The notes under the pieces are model-generated. The model was not told where the DNA came from and ran no database searches. It was given only the letters and a program-made list of their open reading frames with translations. Positions 1-6,141 of a stretch of 10,126 nucleotides of DNA are shown in pieces. This DNA is from Spirochaetia bacterium (GTDB lineage Bacteria; Spirochaetota; Spirochaetia; Treponematales; Treponemataceae). The position numbers were made by a program, and so were the translations under genes. The first letter of the stretch is position 1, and every line of letters starts with the position of its first letter. The stretch is taken from NCBI GenBank assembly GCA_900769975.1, contig CAAGIR010000005.1, positions 1 through 10,126 on the forward strand, read 5' to 3'.

Positions 1-1
1 A

Positions 2-106
2 CGGCGGCAGGGCTACGGATATCCCGATGATGACTATTTTTTCCTCAAGCTCTTTGATGCTTCAAGAAAAGTTTATATCAGAAATCAGAAATCACACAAA
101 ATTTAG
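2..106 (+). CDS. C-terminal tail of an unidentified protein (partial)
   Basis: An open frame enters from the left edge and ends at TAG 104-106, giving 34 residues that include the stretch GYGYPDDDYFFLKLFDASRK and finish with a basic tail (RNQKSHKI). The composition, with aromatic and acidic residues followed by a basic end, looks like a real protein terminus. The other frames offer no better alternative. I do not recognise the family, and the visible part is too short to assign a function. The next gene begins 84 bases downstream behind its own ribosome binding site. Confidence 0.5.
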   Translation, partial: RRQGYGYPDDDYFFLKLFDASRKVYIRNQKSHKI

Positions 107-115
107 GATTGAGCC

Positions 116-136
116 AAAATAATTAAAAATTATTTT
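116..136. terminator. A/T-only inverted repeat, weak terminator candidate
   Basis: AAAATAATT (116-124) and AATTATTTT (128-136) are perfect reverse complements around a 3-base loop, ten bases after the stop of the partial gene. There are no G:C pairs and no clean T-run follows, so termination strength is doubtful. In such AT-rich DNA it may be incidental. Confidence 0.22.
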
Positions 137-190
137 AAAATCATACGATAATGTAATAAGAAAAGTGGATTGCTTTAAGAAGGAAAAATT

Positions 191-1168
191 ATGAAACATG
201 CATTAAAACTTATTGTTACTTATTTTGTTTTCTTGATTTTGTGTATATTGTTCGGGACATTTTTGTATACGATTTTTCAGAATGCGGTAAATTTTACTGC
301 TGGTTCCGAAATTAATTTTTTTCAGCCAAAAATACTGCTGGCTTCCTTAATTAAAGTAACTTATTCTTCATGTTTTTTAATTTCTCCTTTTATTGCGATT
401 TATCGTGTGCGTCATATTCATGGAGTTTTTCAAACTGCATCATATATTTTGGTGTGTGTGTTTACATGGTTTGTTATTTTTCCTGTGAATTATTTTCTTG
501 AAACAAAGGTGTCAGATTATATTGCTTCTGATGACGAGCAAATCCTCCTTTCCAGCAATTTTTTTAGAGAAACTGATGATAAAATCTACTATATTACTAA
601 AGATTTTGAACAGGTCTATAAAAATTATGAGGTTAAAGATGTGAGTCAGGTTGTCGTTATGGATAAATCTGAAGAAGGAAAAGTATCTTATGAAACAATA
701 GAACACAGTGATGATATGGATATGCTTGTTCAAGCGAAACCGTATAAAGAAGTAGGAATAAAAAGCGCCATCAATGTGAATAAAATGTTTCAGGTTTTGG
801 GAATTAATACTTTAACGCAAAAAGCAAAAGATAGTTTCAATGGCGGATTTTTTTCTTACCTGCAGTTTTTGTCAATTGCACTTTTGCTGGCGTCGTTATA
901 TGGTGTTTCATACTTTTTTGACTGGCGGTTGCTGAATACTTATGCAATTTTTATAACGACTGTGTTTATCCTCTTTGCGAATATAACTTTTTATCTTCCA
1001 GTATCACAAAATTTCCGTAATTATATAAATCATTTTAGATTTTTTTCTTTTTTGCAAAACTATATAGATGAACCTTTTCTTTTTATTATGAATAATTTTT
1101 TTGGAGTTATTTTTATAGTTGCTGGTGTAATCAAATGCATTTTACATCATGTAAAGGAAAAACAGTAA
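191..1168 (+). CDS. Six-helix membrane protein, LptF/LptG-like topology, function unknown
   Basis: 325-residue integral membrane protein. Hydrophobic segments lie at about residues 5-28, 47-71, 83-103, 221-243, 247-270 and 294-317. Between helices 3 and 4 is a polar, probably periplasmic domain (about 104-220) with alternating beta-like stretches such as KIYYITKDFEQVYKNYEVKD. The ATG at 191 has a good Shine-Dalgarno (AGAAGGA, 178-184). The three-plus-three helix layout around a soluble domain matches LptF/LptG-type permease subunits, and the next gene has the same layout, so the two may form a pair. I see no diagnostic LptF/G motif in this protein, so the relationship is an inference from topology and context. 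No catalytic residues are evident. It could equally be an uncharacterised spirochaete membrane protein. Confidence 0.85.
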   Translation: MKHALKLIVTYFVFLILCILFGTFLYTIFQNAVNFTAGSEINFFQPKILLASLIKVTYSSCFLISPFIAIYRVRHIHGVFQTASYILVCVFTWFVIFPVNYFLETKVSDYIASDDEQILLSSNFFRETDDKIYYITKDFEQVYKNYEVKDVSQVVVMDKSEEGKVSYETIEHSDDMDMLVQAKPYKEVGIKSAINVNKMFQVLGINTLTQKAKDSFNGGFFSYLQFLSIALLLASLYGVSYFFDWRLLNTYAIFITTVFILFANITFYLPVSQNFRNYINHFRFFSFLQNYIDEPFLFIMNNFFGVIFIVAGVIKCILHHVKEKQ

Positions 1169-1204
1169 GCTTTATGGAAAAGTTTTTTTGTATTAACAGA
1201 TAAC

Positions 1205-1210
1205 AGAGGG
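1205..1210 (+). promoter_or_regulatory. Ribosome binding site deciding the start of the second membrane protein
   Basis: AGAGGG directly abuts the ATG at 1211 and is 3 bases from the ATG at 1214, both too close. The ATG at 1220 is 9 bases away, so it is the best start and gives an N-terminus of MKKNIAIL. Confidence 0.55.
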
Positions 1211-1219
1211 ATGATGAAT

Positions 1220-3055
1220 ATGAAAAAGAATATTGCGATACTAAGTTTTTTGCTGGGAATAGATTTTGTGATTAGTCTTGTAGTCGGATTTTGTCTGAAC
1301 GTGCCTGGTGAAGTTACAAAAAATTATTTTTTTTCTTACAAATTGCTTACAGGTTTGCAATATTTTATAGAATATCTTCCTGTATTTATGATTGCCTCGT
1401 TTATAATAACTTTTGCGGTGTATTTCGGGCAGAACTGTACAGGAAGTACTTTTCGTTTTTCACAGGCAATGGTGGAACGTTTTAAATCAATTATGATTTT
1501 TTCGCTTGCCATAACTTTTGTTTTGTCGCTGTCTACAGAAGTGTTTGGCACTGCTATTAATAGAAAGAAAAATACAATTATAAACAGACCGAAAATTATT
1601 AATGAATATCTGAAAGTGGGAAATAATCTGTATGATAACGGGTTTTATGAACGTGCAAAACGTTACGGAGTTGCGGCAAAAGCACTTGAACCGAATTCAA
1701 AAAAAGCGGCAGATTTAATTGACAGAGCGGATGTGGAAATTCAAAGAAACGAAACGGATAATCTGCGATTGAAAATTTATGAATCGGTGGAAAAAGCAGA
1801 AAAAGTGGACAGAGTTGTAATTAATCCAGAACAGATAAGTGAAGTGTACAATTATTATCTTCTGGCAAAAGAGGCTTATGATAAAAAAGAATGGTTTAAT
1901 GCTCATTATTTTGCAGAAACGGGAATTGCACTTGCTACACCAAAAGACCCTAATCTGGAAGATTTAAAGAAAATATCAAATTCTGCGTGGAATAATTTGA
2001 GCGAATTTCATAATCTTGAAAAAAGTGAAGAACAGGAAATATTTAACAGAAAGTATGAAGGATATCTGGCTCTTGTTCAGAAAGATGATTTGAAAGCATA
2101 TTATATTTTCAGGGAATTGTATACGTCTTCACGTGCGATGCAGTCTGATCCTGATGTTCTGTTTTATCTGGAAATTGCAGAAAATAGGGTAAATGAAAGG
2201 GCGTTTTTTATAGATGAAACTTTTGAACTGGAAAGTTTTGAAAATGCAAATGACATTTATTTTGCGTGCAATTATAAAGACGGCACAAAAGATTTAGTTT
2301 ACTTTAAAGGTATGACGAGTGTGGTCGAAACAGGAAATTCAATTCAGTATTTAAGGGATTTGACCATTACGACTATTGATAATGAAGGGAATTTTTACAG
2401 AAAAATGACTGTTCCTTACGCAAAAATGCTTCCTGTATCTGTAAAAAATCTTCCGCCTGCTACAAAAGATTTGATGGGAATTGATAATGATGTGGAATGT
2501 GTTCCGTATGTCCTTTTAAAATCTTTGGAAAGGGATAGGGAAGACAGTCAGGTTTGTCCTGAATATACGTATGCTGATGGGACAGTGGTGAATAAACCTG
2601 ATTTTATGATTTTGTCTATGACGTATGATGATTTTTTAATGCTGGAAAATTTTAATGCGGATGTTTATTCAATTCCGATAGGACATTTGTTAAAACTGGC
2701 GCGTCTTGCAGAAAAATATGGTTTTCCACAGGAATGTTTTACTCAAGTTTTTATGGACAGAATATTTTATCCTATATGGATGCTTATTTTATTTTTGCTG
2801 ATTGCAACTTTTGCATGGAACAACAGGCTTAATACCAACCAGTATTTTAAATTTTCATGGATTCTTGCTTTTCCGGAATTTCTTTTGATTGGATTTGTGT
2901 TTTATAAGATTTTTATGTTTGTTTATAAACTGATGAATTTTACGCTGCTGGGTTGTTTTGGACTTTTTAAAGGTCTGCTCGCAGGAATTGTTTTGTATTG
3001 CCTGTTTTTGATAATGACGTCTGTAAAATTCCTGGCATGTAAAACAAAAAGCTGA
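1220..3055 (+). CDS. TPR-containing membrane protein with LptF/LptG-like domain and helices
   Basis: 611 residues from ATG 1220 (in-frame ATGs at 1211 and 1214 are badly spaced from the SD). Three hydrophobic helices (about 3-27, 43-71, 88-112) precede a long polar region, and three more close the protein (about 513-533, 543-567, 583-607). The polar region starts with TPR-like helical pairs (about 125-163, 205-240, 278-308). A beta-rich part follows (about 327-405) containing DLTITTIDNEGNFYRKMTVP, which resembles the jellyroll of LptF/LptG permeases. Ahead of helix 4, SIPIGHLLKLARLAEKYGF followed by a Tyr-Pro-aromatic helix start (FYPIW) fits the LptF/G pattern 'serine-x-x-x-Leu ... G ... K/R ... 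P' entering TM4. I infer a divergent LptF/G-family subunit with a TPR insertion, perhaps partnered with the preceding gene 51 bases upstream. The substrate is unknown. It ends in TGA, with a further in-frame TAA 13 codons later. Confidence 0.85.
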   Translation: MKKNIAILSFLLGIDFVISLVVGFCLNVPGEVTKNYFFSYKLLTGLQYFIEYLPVFMIASFIITFAVYFGQNCTGSTFRFSQAMVERFKSIMIFSLAITFVLSLSTEVFGTAINRKKNTIINRPKIINEYLKVGNNLYDNGFYERAKRYGVAAKALEPNSKKAADLIDRADVEIQRNETDNLRLKIYESVEKAEKVDRVVINPEQISEVYNYYLLAKEAYDKKEWFNAHYFAETGIALATPKDPNLEDLKKISNSAWNNLSEFHNLEKSEEQEIFNRKYEGYLALVQKDDLKAYYIFRELYTSSRAMQSDPDVLFYLEIAENRVNERAFFIDETFELESFENANDIYFACNYKDGTKDLVYFKGMTSVVETGNSIQYLRDLTITTIDNEGNFYRKMTVPYAKMLPVSVKNLPPATKDLMGIDNDVECVPYVLLKSLERDREDSQVCPEYTYADGTVVNKPDFMILSMTYDDFLMLENFNADVYSIPIGHLLKLARLAEKYGFPQECFTQVFMDRIFYPIWMLILFLLIATFAWNNRLNTNQYFKFSWILAFPEFLLIGFVFYKIFMFVYKLMNFTLLGCFGLFKGLLAGIVLYCLFLIMTSVKFLACKTKS

Positions 3056-3140
3056 TGGAAAAAAATGCTTGCTCTAAATGGCTGTTCGTATTAAAATGAT
3101 AGCGTTGTTTTTGGCTTTTGGCCATTAAGACGAGGATTTT

Positions 3141-3671
3141 ATGACTTGTGATTTATTAGATAGCGCTATCAGGCGGGTTCCTGACTTTCCTAAAAAAGGC
3201 ATTCTTTTTTATGATATTACGGGTGTGCTTGTAAATCCTGAAGCGTTTAAATTTGTGTTGGATAAGTGTTATGAGATTTACAAGGATGCAAAAATTGATG
3301 CTGTGGCTGGTGTAGAAAGTCGTGGTTTTGTTTTTGCTGCTCCTTTGGCTGAAAAACTGGGTATTCCTTTAATTTTAATACGCAAAAAAGGCAAGCTTCC
3401 TGGTGATACTTACGAATGTAGTTATGCGCTGGAATATGGCACTGCTACTATTGAAGTACAGAAATCTGATATTTCTAAAGGGCAGAAGGTTCTGGTGGTG
3501 GATGATTTGATTGCCACTGGCGGTACGCTTGCTGCTGCTAAAAACCTTATTGAAATGGGTGGTGGCGAAGTCACTGACTTTTTTGGTGTGATTGGGCTTC
3601 CTTTTTTGAATTATGAAAAAGTGCTTGCTCCAGGAAAAGTTACTACGTTAATTAATTATGATGGTGAATAA
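3141..3671 (+). CDS. apt: Adenine phosphoribosyltransferase
   Basis: 176 residues, the usual length for this cytoplasmic enzyme, which makes AMP from adenine and PRPP in purine salvage. The type I phosphoribosyltransferase PRPP-binding loop is intact (VVDDLIATGGT, residues 119-129). The APT-specific ESRGF (59-63) and RKKGKLPG flexible-loop motif (81-88) are present, as is the N-terminal RRVPDFPKKGILFYDIT signature. The ATG at 3141 follows CGAGGA (3131-3136) at short but acceptable spacing. The 85-base gap from the upstream membrane gene has no clear terminator, so cotranscription is possible. No missing residues or truncation are seen. Confidence 0.97.
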   Translation: MTCDLLDSAIRRVPDFPKKGILFYDITGVLVNPEAFKFVLDKCYEIYKDAKIDAVAGVESRGFVFAAPLAEKLGIPLILIRKKGKLPGDTYECSYALEYGTATIEVQKSDISKGQKVLVVDDLIATGGTLAAAKNLIEMGGGEVTDFFGVIGLPFLNYEKVLAPGKVTTLINYDGE

Positions 3672-3691
3672 TTTGCTTTCTGGTGTTTTCA

Positions 3692-3808
3692 GTGAGCGAT
3701 GATAGCACCCGCGTTAGCGGTCCACCGCAAGCGAGGCGCAGCCGAGTGCGGAGGATGAGCGGTAGCGAAGTGCGGCCGTAGCGTCCCGAAGTGTAACGTA
3801 GGGCACTG
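3692..3808. repeat. GC-rich intergenic repeat-like element between apt and asnA
   Basis: About 117 bases of strongly GC-rich sequence sit in an otherwise AT-rich region, with sharp edges at both ends. Internally it repeats short words: AGTGCGG occurs at 3745-3751 and 3769-3775, and AGCG recurs many times. It includes a small perfect hairpin, GCGGT/ACCGC (3717-3721 with 3724-3728). No convincing gene lies in it; the minus-strand open frame through it gives a low-complexity His/Ala/Pro/Arg-rich product. Its composition and word structure resemble dispersed intergenic elements I associate with Treponema genomes, but one copy in this window cannot prove dispersion. It fills most of the apt-asnA gap. 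Confidence 0.55.
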
Positions 3809-3830
3809 CATGATATTTATTACTATAAAA

Positions 3831-3835
3831 AAGGA
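3831..3835 (+). promoter_or_regulatory. Ribosome binding site deciding the asnA start
   Basis: AAGGA lies 7 bases before ATG 3843. An upstream in-frame ATG at 3810 sits at the edge of the GC-rich element with no SD, and the ATG at 3837 is only one base from the site. 3843 is therefore preferred. Confidence 0.6.
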
Positions 3836-3842
3836 AATGAAA

Positions 3843-4874
3843 ATGATTAAATTACCTGCTAAATATAAATCGATTTTAAATACAAAAGAAACTGAACATG
3901 CTATTGTGGCAATTAAGGATTTTTTCCAGCTTGCGTTGTCTACTGAGTTGAATTTGACTCGTGTGACTGCTCCTCTTTTTGTGGGTGCGGGAACTGGCAT
4001 TAATGATGATTTGAACGGAGTTGAACGGCCTGTAAGTTTTCCTGTGAAGGCGCTCAATGATTCTAAAATGGAGATTGTGCAGTCGCTTGCTAAATGGAAG
4101 CGTATGAAGGTGACTGATTTGGAACTGGAGCCTGGGTTTGGAATTTATACTGATATGAATGCCTTGCGCCCTGATGAAGATTTGGATGCCATTCATTCGA
4201 TTTATGTGGACCAATGGGACTGGTGTATGGCGATTGATGAAAAGGACAGGACTGTTTTTTATCTGCACGAAATTGTGAAAAAGGTGTACCGTTGTCTGAA
4301 AAGAACGGAATTTTACCTTTATGACCGTTATCCTGCTTTGAAGCCGATTTTGCCTAAGGAAATTAAAATTTTGTATGCGGATGATTTGGCTAAAGAATAT
4401 CCGAAACTTTCGCCTAAGCAGCGTGAAGATAAGGTGGCTAAACAGTATGGAGCTGTGTTTATTACTGGCATTGGCGGTAAGCTTCCTGACGGTTCTATTC
4501 ATGACGGTCGTGCGCCTGATTATGATGACTGGATTACTGAAAGCGGTGACGGACATCGTGGCTTGAATGGTGATATTTTGGTGTGGAACCCTGTTCTGTA
4601 TTCTGCTTTTGAAATTTCTTCTATGGGTATTCGTGTTTCTCCTGAAAGTTTGAAGGCTCAGCTTGAAGAACGTGGTTGTACTGAACGTAAAAATCTGGCA
4701 TTCCACAAAAAACTTTTGAAGGGTGAATTGACGCAGACTCTTGGTGGCGGTATAGGGCAGTCGAGACTTTGTATGTTCCTGTTGCGCAAGGCTCACATTG
4801 GTGAAACGCAGGTAAGTGTCTGGACTGATGATATCATTCAGGATTGCAAAAAGCGTGGTATAGAACTGTTGTAA
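3843..4874 (+). CDS. asnA: Aspartate-ammonia ligase (asparagine synthetase A)
   Basis: 343 residues from ATG 3843, close to the roughly 330 of E. coli AsnA. The enzyme makes asparagine from aspartate, ammonia and ATP and belongs to the class II aminoacyl-tRNA-synthetase fold. Family motifs run in order and intact: VQSLAKWKR (79-87), ALRPDED (107-113), YVDQWDW (121-127), DGRAPDYDDW (221-230), LNGDILVWNP (241-250) and the class II motif 3-like GGGIGQSRL (301-309). The protein ends ...RGIELL, matching the usual C-terminus, so the TAA at 4872 is its natural end. A start at 3810 would add 11 residues without a ribosome site. Immediately downstream begins the Cys-periodic region in a different frame. 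Confidence 0.97.
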   Translation: MIKLPAKYKSILNTKETEHAIVAIKDFFQLALSTELNLTRVTAPLFVGAGTGINDDLNGVERPVSFPVKALNDSKMEIVQSLAKWKRMKVTDLELEPGFGIYTDMNALRPDEDLDAIHSIYVDQWDWCMAIDEKDRTVFYLHEIVKKVYRCLKRTEFYLYDRYPALKPILPKEIKILYADDLAKEYPKLSPKQREDKVAKQYGAVFITGIGGKLPDGSIHDGRAPDYDDWITESGDGHRGLNGDILVWNPVLYSAFEISSMGIRVSPESLKAQLEERGCTERKNLAFHKKLLKGELTQTLGGGIGQSRLCMFLLRKAHIGETQVSVWTDDIIQDCKKRGIELL

Positions 4875-4929
4875 GCGTTTCTTTGTTTGCAGGAAGTGCG
4901 AGAATTGCACAGTTTGCGGGATTTGTTTG

Positions 4930-5016
4930 ATGTGCTGTGTTTGTGGCGAGTGTTGTGCTTGCGGCGAGTGTTGTGCTTGCGGCGAGTGTTGTGCTTGCGG
5001 CGAGTGTTGTGCTTGA
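4930..5016 (+). CDS. Possible tiny cysteine-rich peptide (Cys-X-X repeats)
   Basis: ATG 4930 to TGA 5014-5016 would encode 28 residues, half of them Cys (MCCVCGECCACGECCACGEC and two more partial units). A weak GGG-containing site (4918-4920) lies 9 bases upstream. Short, Cys-dense peptides of this kind can bind metal or iron-sulfur clusters, or serve as substrates for radical SAM peptide-modifying enzymes; which applies, if any, is unknown. Five further Cys-led units upstream (4888-4932) lie in frame but before this start. Either a different start or entry by a +1 frameshift from the end of asnA would be needed to include them. It could also be untranslated, or a remnant of the N-terminus of the next gene, which lies in the same frame. 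Confidence 0.3.
   Translation: MCCVCGECCACGECCACGECCACGECCA
4945..5016. repeat. Four 18-bp tandem repeats
   Basis: The unit GGCGAGTGTTGTGCTTGC occurs at 4945-4962, 4963-4980, 4981-4998 and 4999-5016. The only change is the last base of the fourth copy, where C becomes A. That change turns a Cys codon into TGA in the Cys-rich frame. The unit is two 9-bp units long and has no stop codon in any of the six frames. The near-identity suggests recent expansion and probable copy-number variation between strains. Confidence 0.97.
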
Positions 5017-5064
5017 TGTGCAAGATGTAAATTATGTGCTAGATTTAAAAAATGATTTGCAAAA

Positions 5065-6084
5065 ATGGAAAAAGAATATAAGTTTTCGGTGGCTGAGCTG
5101 GAAAATCAGATTGAAAGGCTTTCTCAAAAGGGTGTTACGGAACTTTGTGTTTGTGATTCAAGTATTGCCGGTAACAAAAAAAAGATTTTAAGTCTGTTTT
5201 CGAAAATTGCTTTGTATGCGCCGAATGTTTTTGTTTCTATTTTGGTGGAACCGAATGTTATTGATAAAGAAATTGTAAATGCGGCTGGTGAAATTTTCTG
5301 TTCTTTTGATATTCCTTTTGAATGTGTGCAGAAAAATGACAGGCTGCTGTTTGATAAAAAAGTGTACGCTTCTAAGGCTCGCCTTTTAAATGACTGTGGG
5401 ATTGTTTTTGGTTTTGAGCTTTTGTATTCTGCTGATTATGGTGACAGCCTGAAACTTTTTCTGGAGCGTCTTGATTTTGCGGTGGCACAATATCCGAATC
5501 ATATTGATTTTCCTCAGACGCAAAGAAAAATTCCTTCGGACGGGGGTTCTGATTATTTAAGTAGAATTGAACCGAAGACAACCGGGCTTTTTAGTGCCAA
5601 GGAACTTCGCTATGCTCGTGATGTTTCTTTTGCGTGCAGGACTTTTTATACTTGCGGCAGGGCGGTGCCTTGGTTTTTATCTGTTTTGAAGCCTTTGCGT
5701 ATTTATGCGTCTGCTTTTTTTGCAGATTTTGCTGAATGGCAGCGTTGTAATAATTGTGATTATAAAAGTGGTTTTGAGCCTGAAGGCGAATGTCATAAAT
5801 CGATTGAAAAAATGCAGCTTCTTTTTCTGGAAGAAAAATATGAAGAAAAAAAACGCTCTGAACTGTTTACAGCTGTAAAGGATTTTGTATGTCTGAACGG
5901 TGCTATGTCCAGACTTGTTGCTGAAGGCGAGGAATCTGTAATTGAAACTTCGTATAATCCTGATGATATTTTTAGCCCGGAAGCGTGTGATTTGGAAAGT
6001 TTTTGTGAAAATGTTTGTATGGAAAACTGCAGGGTAAGGATTTTTGCAACCGAAGACGGCCCCGATTACGAGATTTGTGATTAA
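5065..6084 (+). CDS. Radical SAM-fold-like protein without a cluster motif, function unknown
   Basis: 339 residues from ATG 5065, which lacks a Shine-Dalgarno. Residues 7-150 read like the second part of a radical SAM barrel. A helix (ELENQIERLSQKG) leads to a strand (VTELCVC) ending in Asp31. Next comes an 'ILVEPNVIDKEIV' strand-helix, then GIVFGFELLYSADYGDSLKLF (112-132) where such enzymes have 'GLPGET...'. Residues 173-230 (about SAKELRYARDVSFACRTFYTCGR, then a hydrophobic helix) resemble the helical domain after the barrel in B12-binding radical SAM proteins of the DUF4080 type. No CX3CX2C is present. Cys cluster near the C-terminus (CNNC 228-231, C243, and C308, C314, C318, C322). Its frame continues upstream through the Cys-X-X array with only two TGA codons in between, so it may be a 5'-truncated or recoded radical SAM protein. 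The fold assignment is my inference from pattern; no homology search was run. Confidence 0.75.
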   Translation: MEKEYKFSVAELENQIERLSQKGVTELCVCDSSIAGNKKKILSLFSKIALYAPNVFVSILVEPNVIDKEIVNAAGEIFCSFDIPFECVQKNDRLLFDKKVYASKARLLNDCGIVFGFELLYSADYGDSLKLFLERLDFAVAQYPNHIDFPQTQRKIPSDGGSDYLSRIEPKTTGLFSAKELRYARDVSFACRTFYTCGRAVPWFLSVLKPLRIYASAFFADFAEWQRCNNCDYKSGFEPEGECHKSIEKMQLLFLEEKYEEKKRSELFTAVKDFVCLNGAMSRLVAEGEESVIETSYNPDDIFSPEACDLESFCENVCMENCRVRIFATEDGPDYEICD

Positions 6085-6092
6085 ATTTGCGG

Positions 6093-6140
6093 GAACTACG
6101 TTGTTTTGATAGTTCAGGTGACTTGAGGTCGGGGTGTCAC
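6093..6140 (+). other. Two adjacent hairpins in the leader of the pseudouridine synthase gene
   Basis: GAACTA (6093-6098) pairs with TAGTTC (6110-6115). GTGAC (6118-6122) pairs with GTCAC (6136-6140), ending one base before ATG 6142. The loop of the second hairpin contains GAGG and GGGG, the only ribosome-site-like words for this gene. No T-run follows, so terminator function is unlikely. Modulation of translation is possible but unproven. Confidence 0.3.
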
Positions 6141-6141
6141 T

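Larger units (their letters stand above)
4888..5043 (+). repeat. 9-bp periodic array encoding Cys-X-X in one frame
   Basis: Reading in the frame of 4888, a TGC or TGT codon starts every 9-base unit for 14 consecutive units (4888, 4897, 4906 ... 5005). TGA follows at 5014, then three further TGT-led units begin at 5017, 5026 and 5035. The encoded order is CRK CEN CTV CGI CLM CCV CGE CCA, then CGE CCA three times more, stop, CAR CKL CAR. The first six units share little beyond the leading TGY, so the Cys position is conserved while the rest has diverged. This favours a protein-level pattern in this frame over simple DNA slippage. No start codon in this frame precedes TTG 4927/ATG 4930. Confidence 0.8.

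Noticed and set aside
3095..3140. A terminator or riboswitch before apt
   Set aside because: Only a 4-bp stem (TGGC/GCCA) is visible, with no T-run after it and no known aptamer pattern.
3689..4057. A 122-codon minus-strand frame through the GC-rich element
   Set aside because: It joins antisense asnA sequence to a translated repeat, with a His/Pro/Ala/Arg-rich end and no family features.
3876..4910. A 344-codon minus-strand open frame opposite asnA
   Set aside because: It is antisense to a fully recognisable enzyme, and its product is low-complexity (Arg, Thr, Asn, His, Phe-rich) with no motif. It arises from the codon bias of asnA.
4945..5016. A CRISPR array
   Set aside because: The repeats are directly contiguous with no spacers and the unit is only 18 bp.
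4838..5023. A minus-strand frame with KHNTRR repeats
   Set aside because: Another shadow of the tandem repeat, antisense to the end of asnA and with no recognisable features.
4864..5064. A UGA-reassigned (UGA = Trp or Gly) genetic code to explain the in-frame TGAs
   Set aside because: All recognisable genes are full length with no internal TGA, and tryptophan is encoded by TGG throughout. A genome-wide reassignment does not fit.
4937..5191. A plus-strand frame from GTG 4937 encoding ASVVLA repeats
   Set aside because: The hydrophobic repeat is just the 18-bp unit in another frame. Beyond the repeat it overlaps the 5065 gene out of frame, and it lacks any pattern outside the amplified units, unlike the Cys frame.
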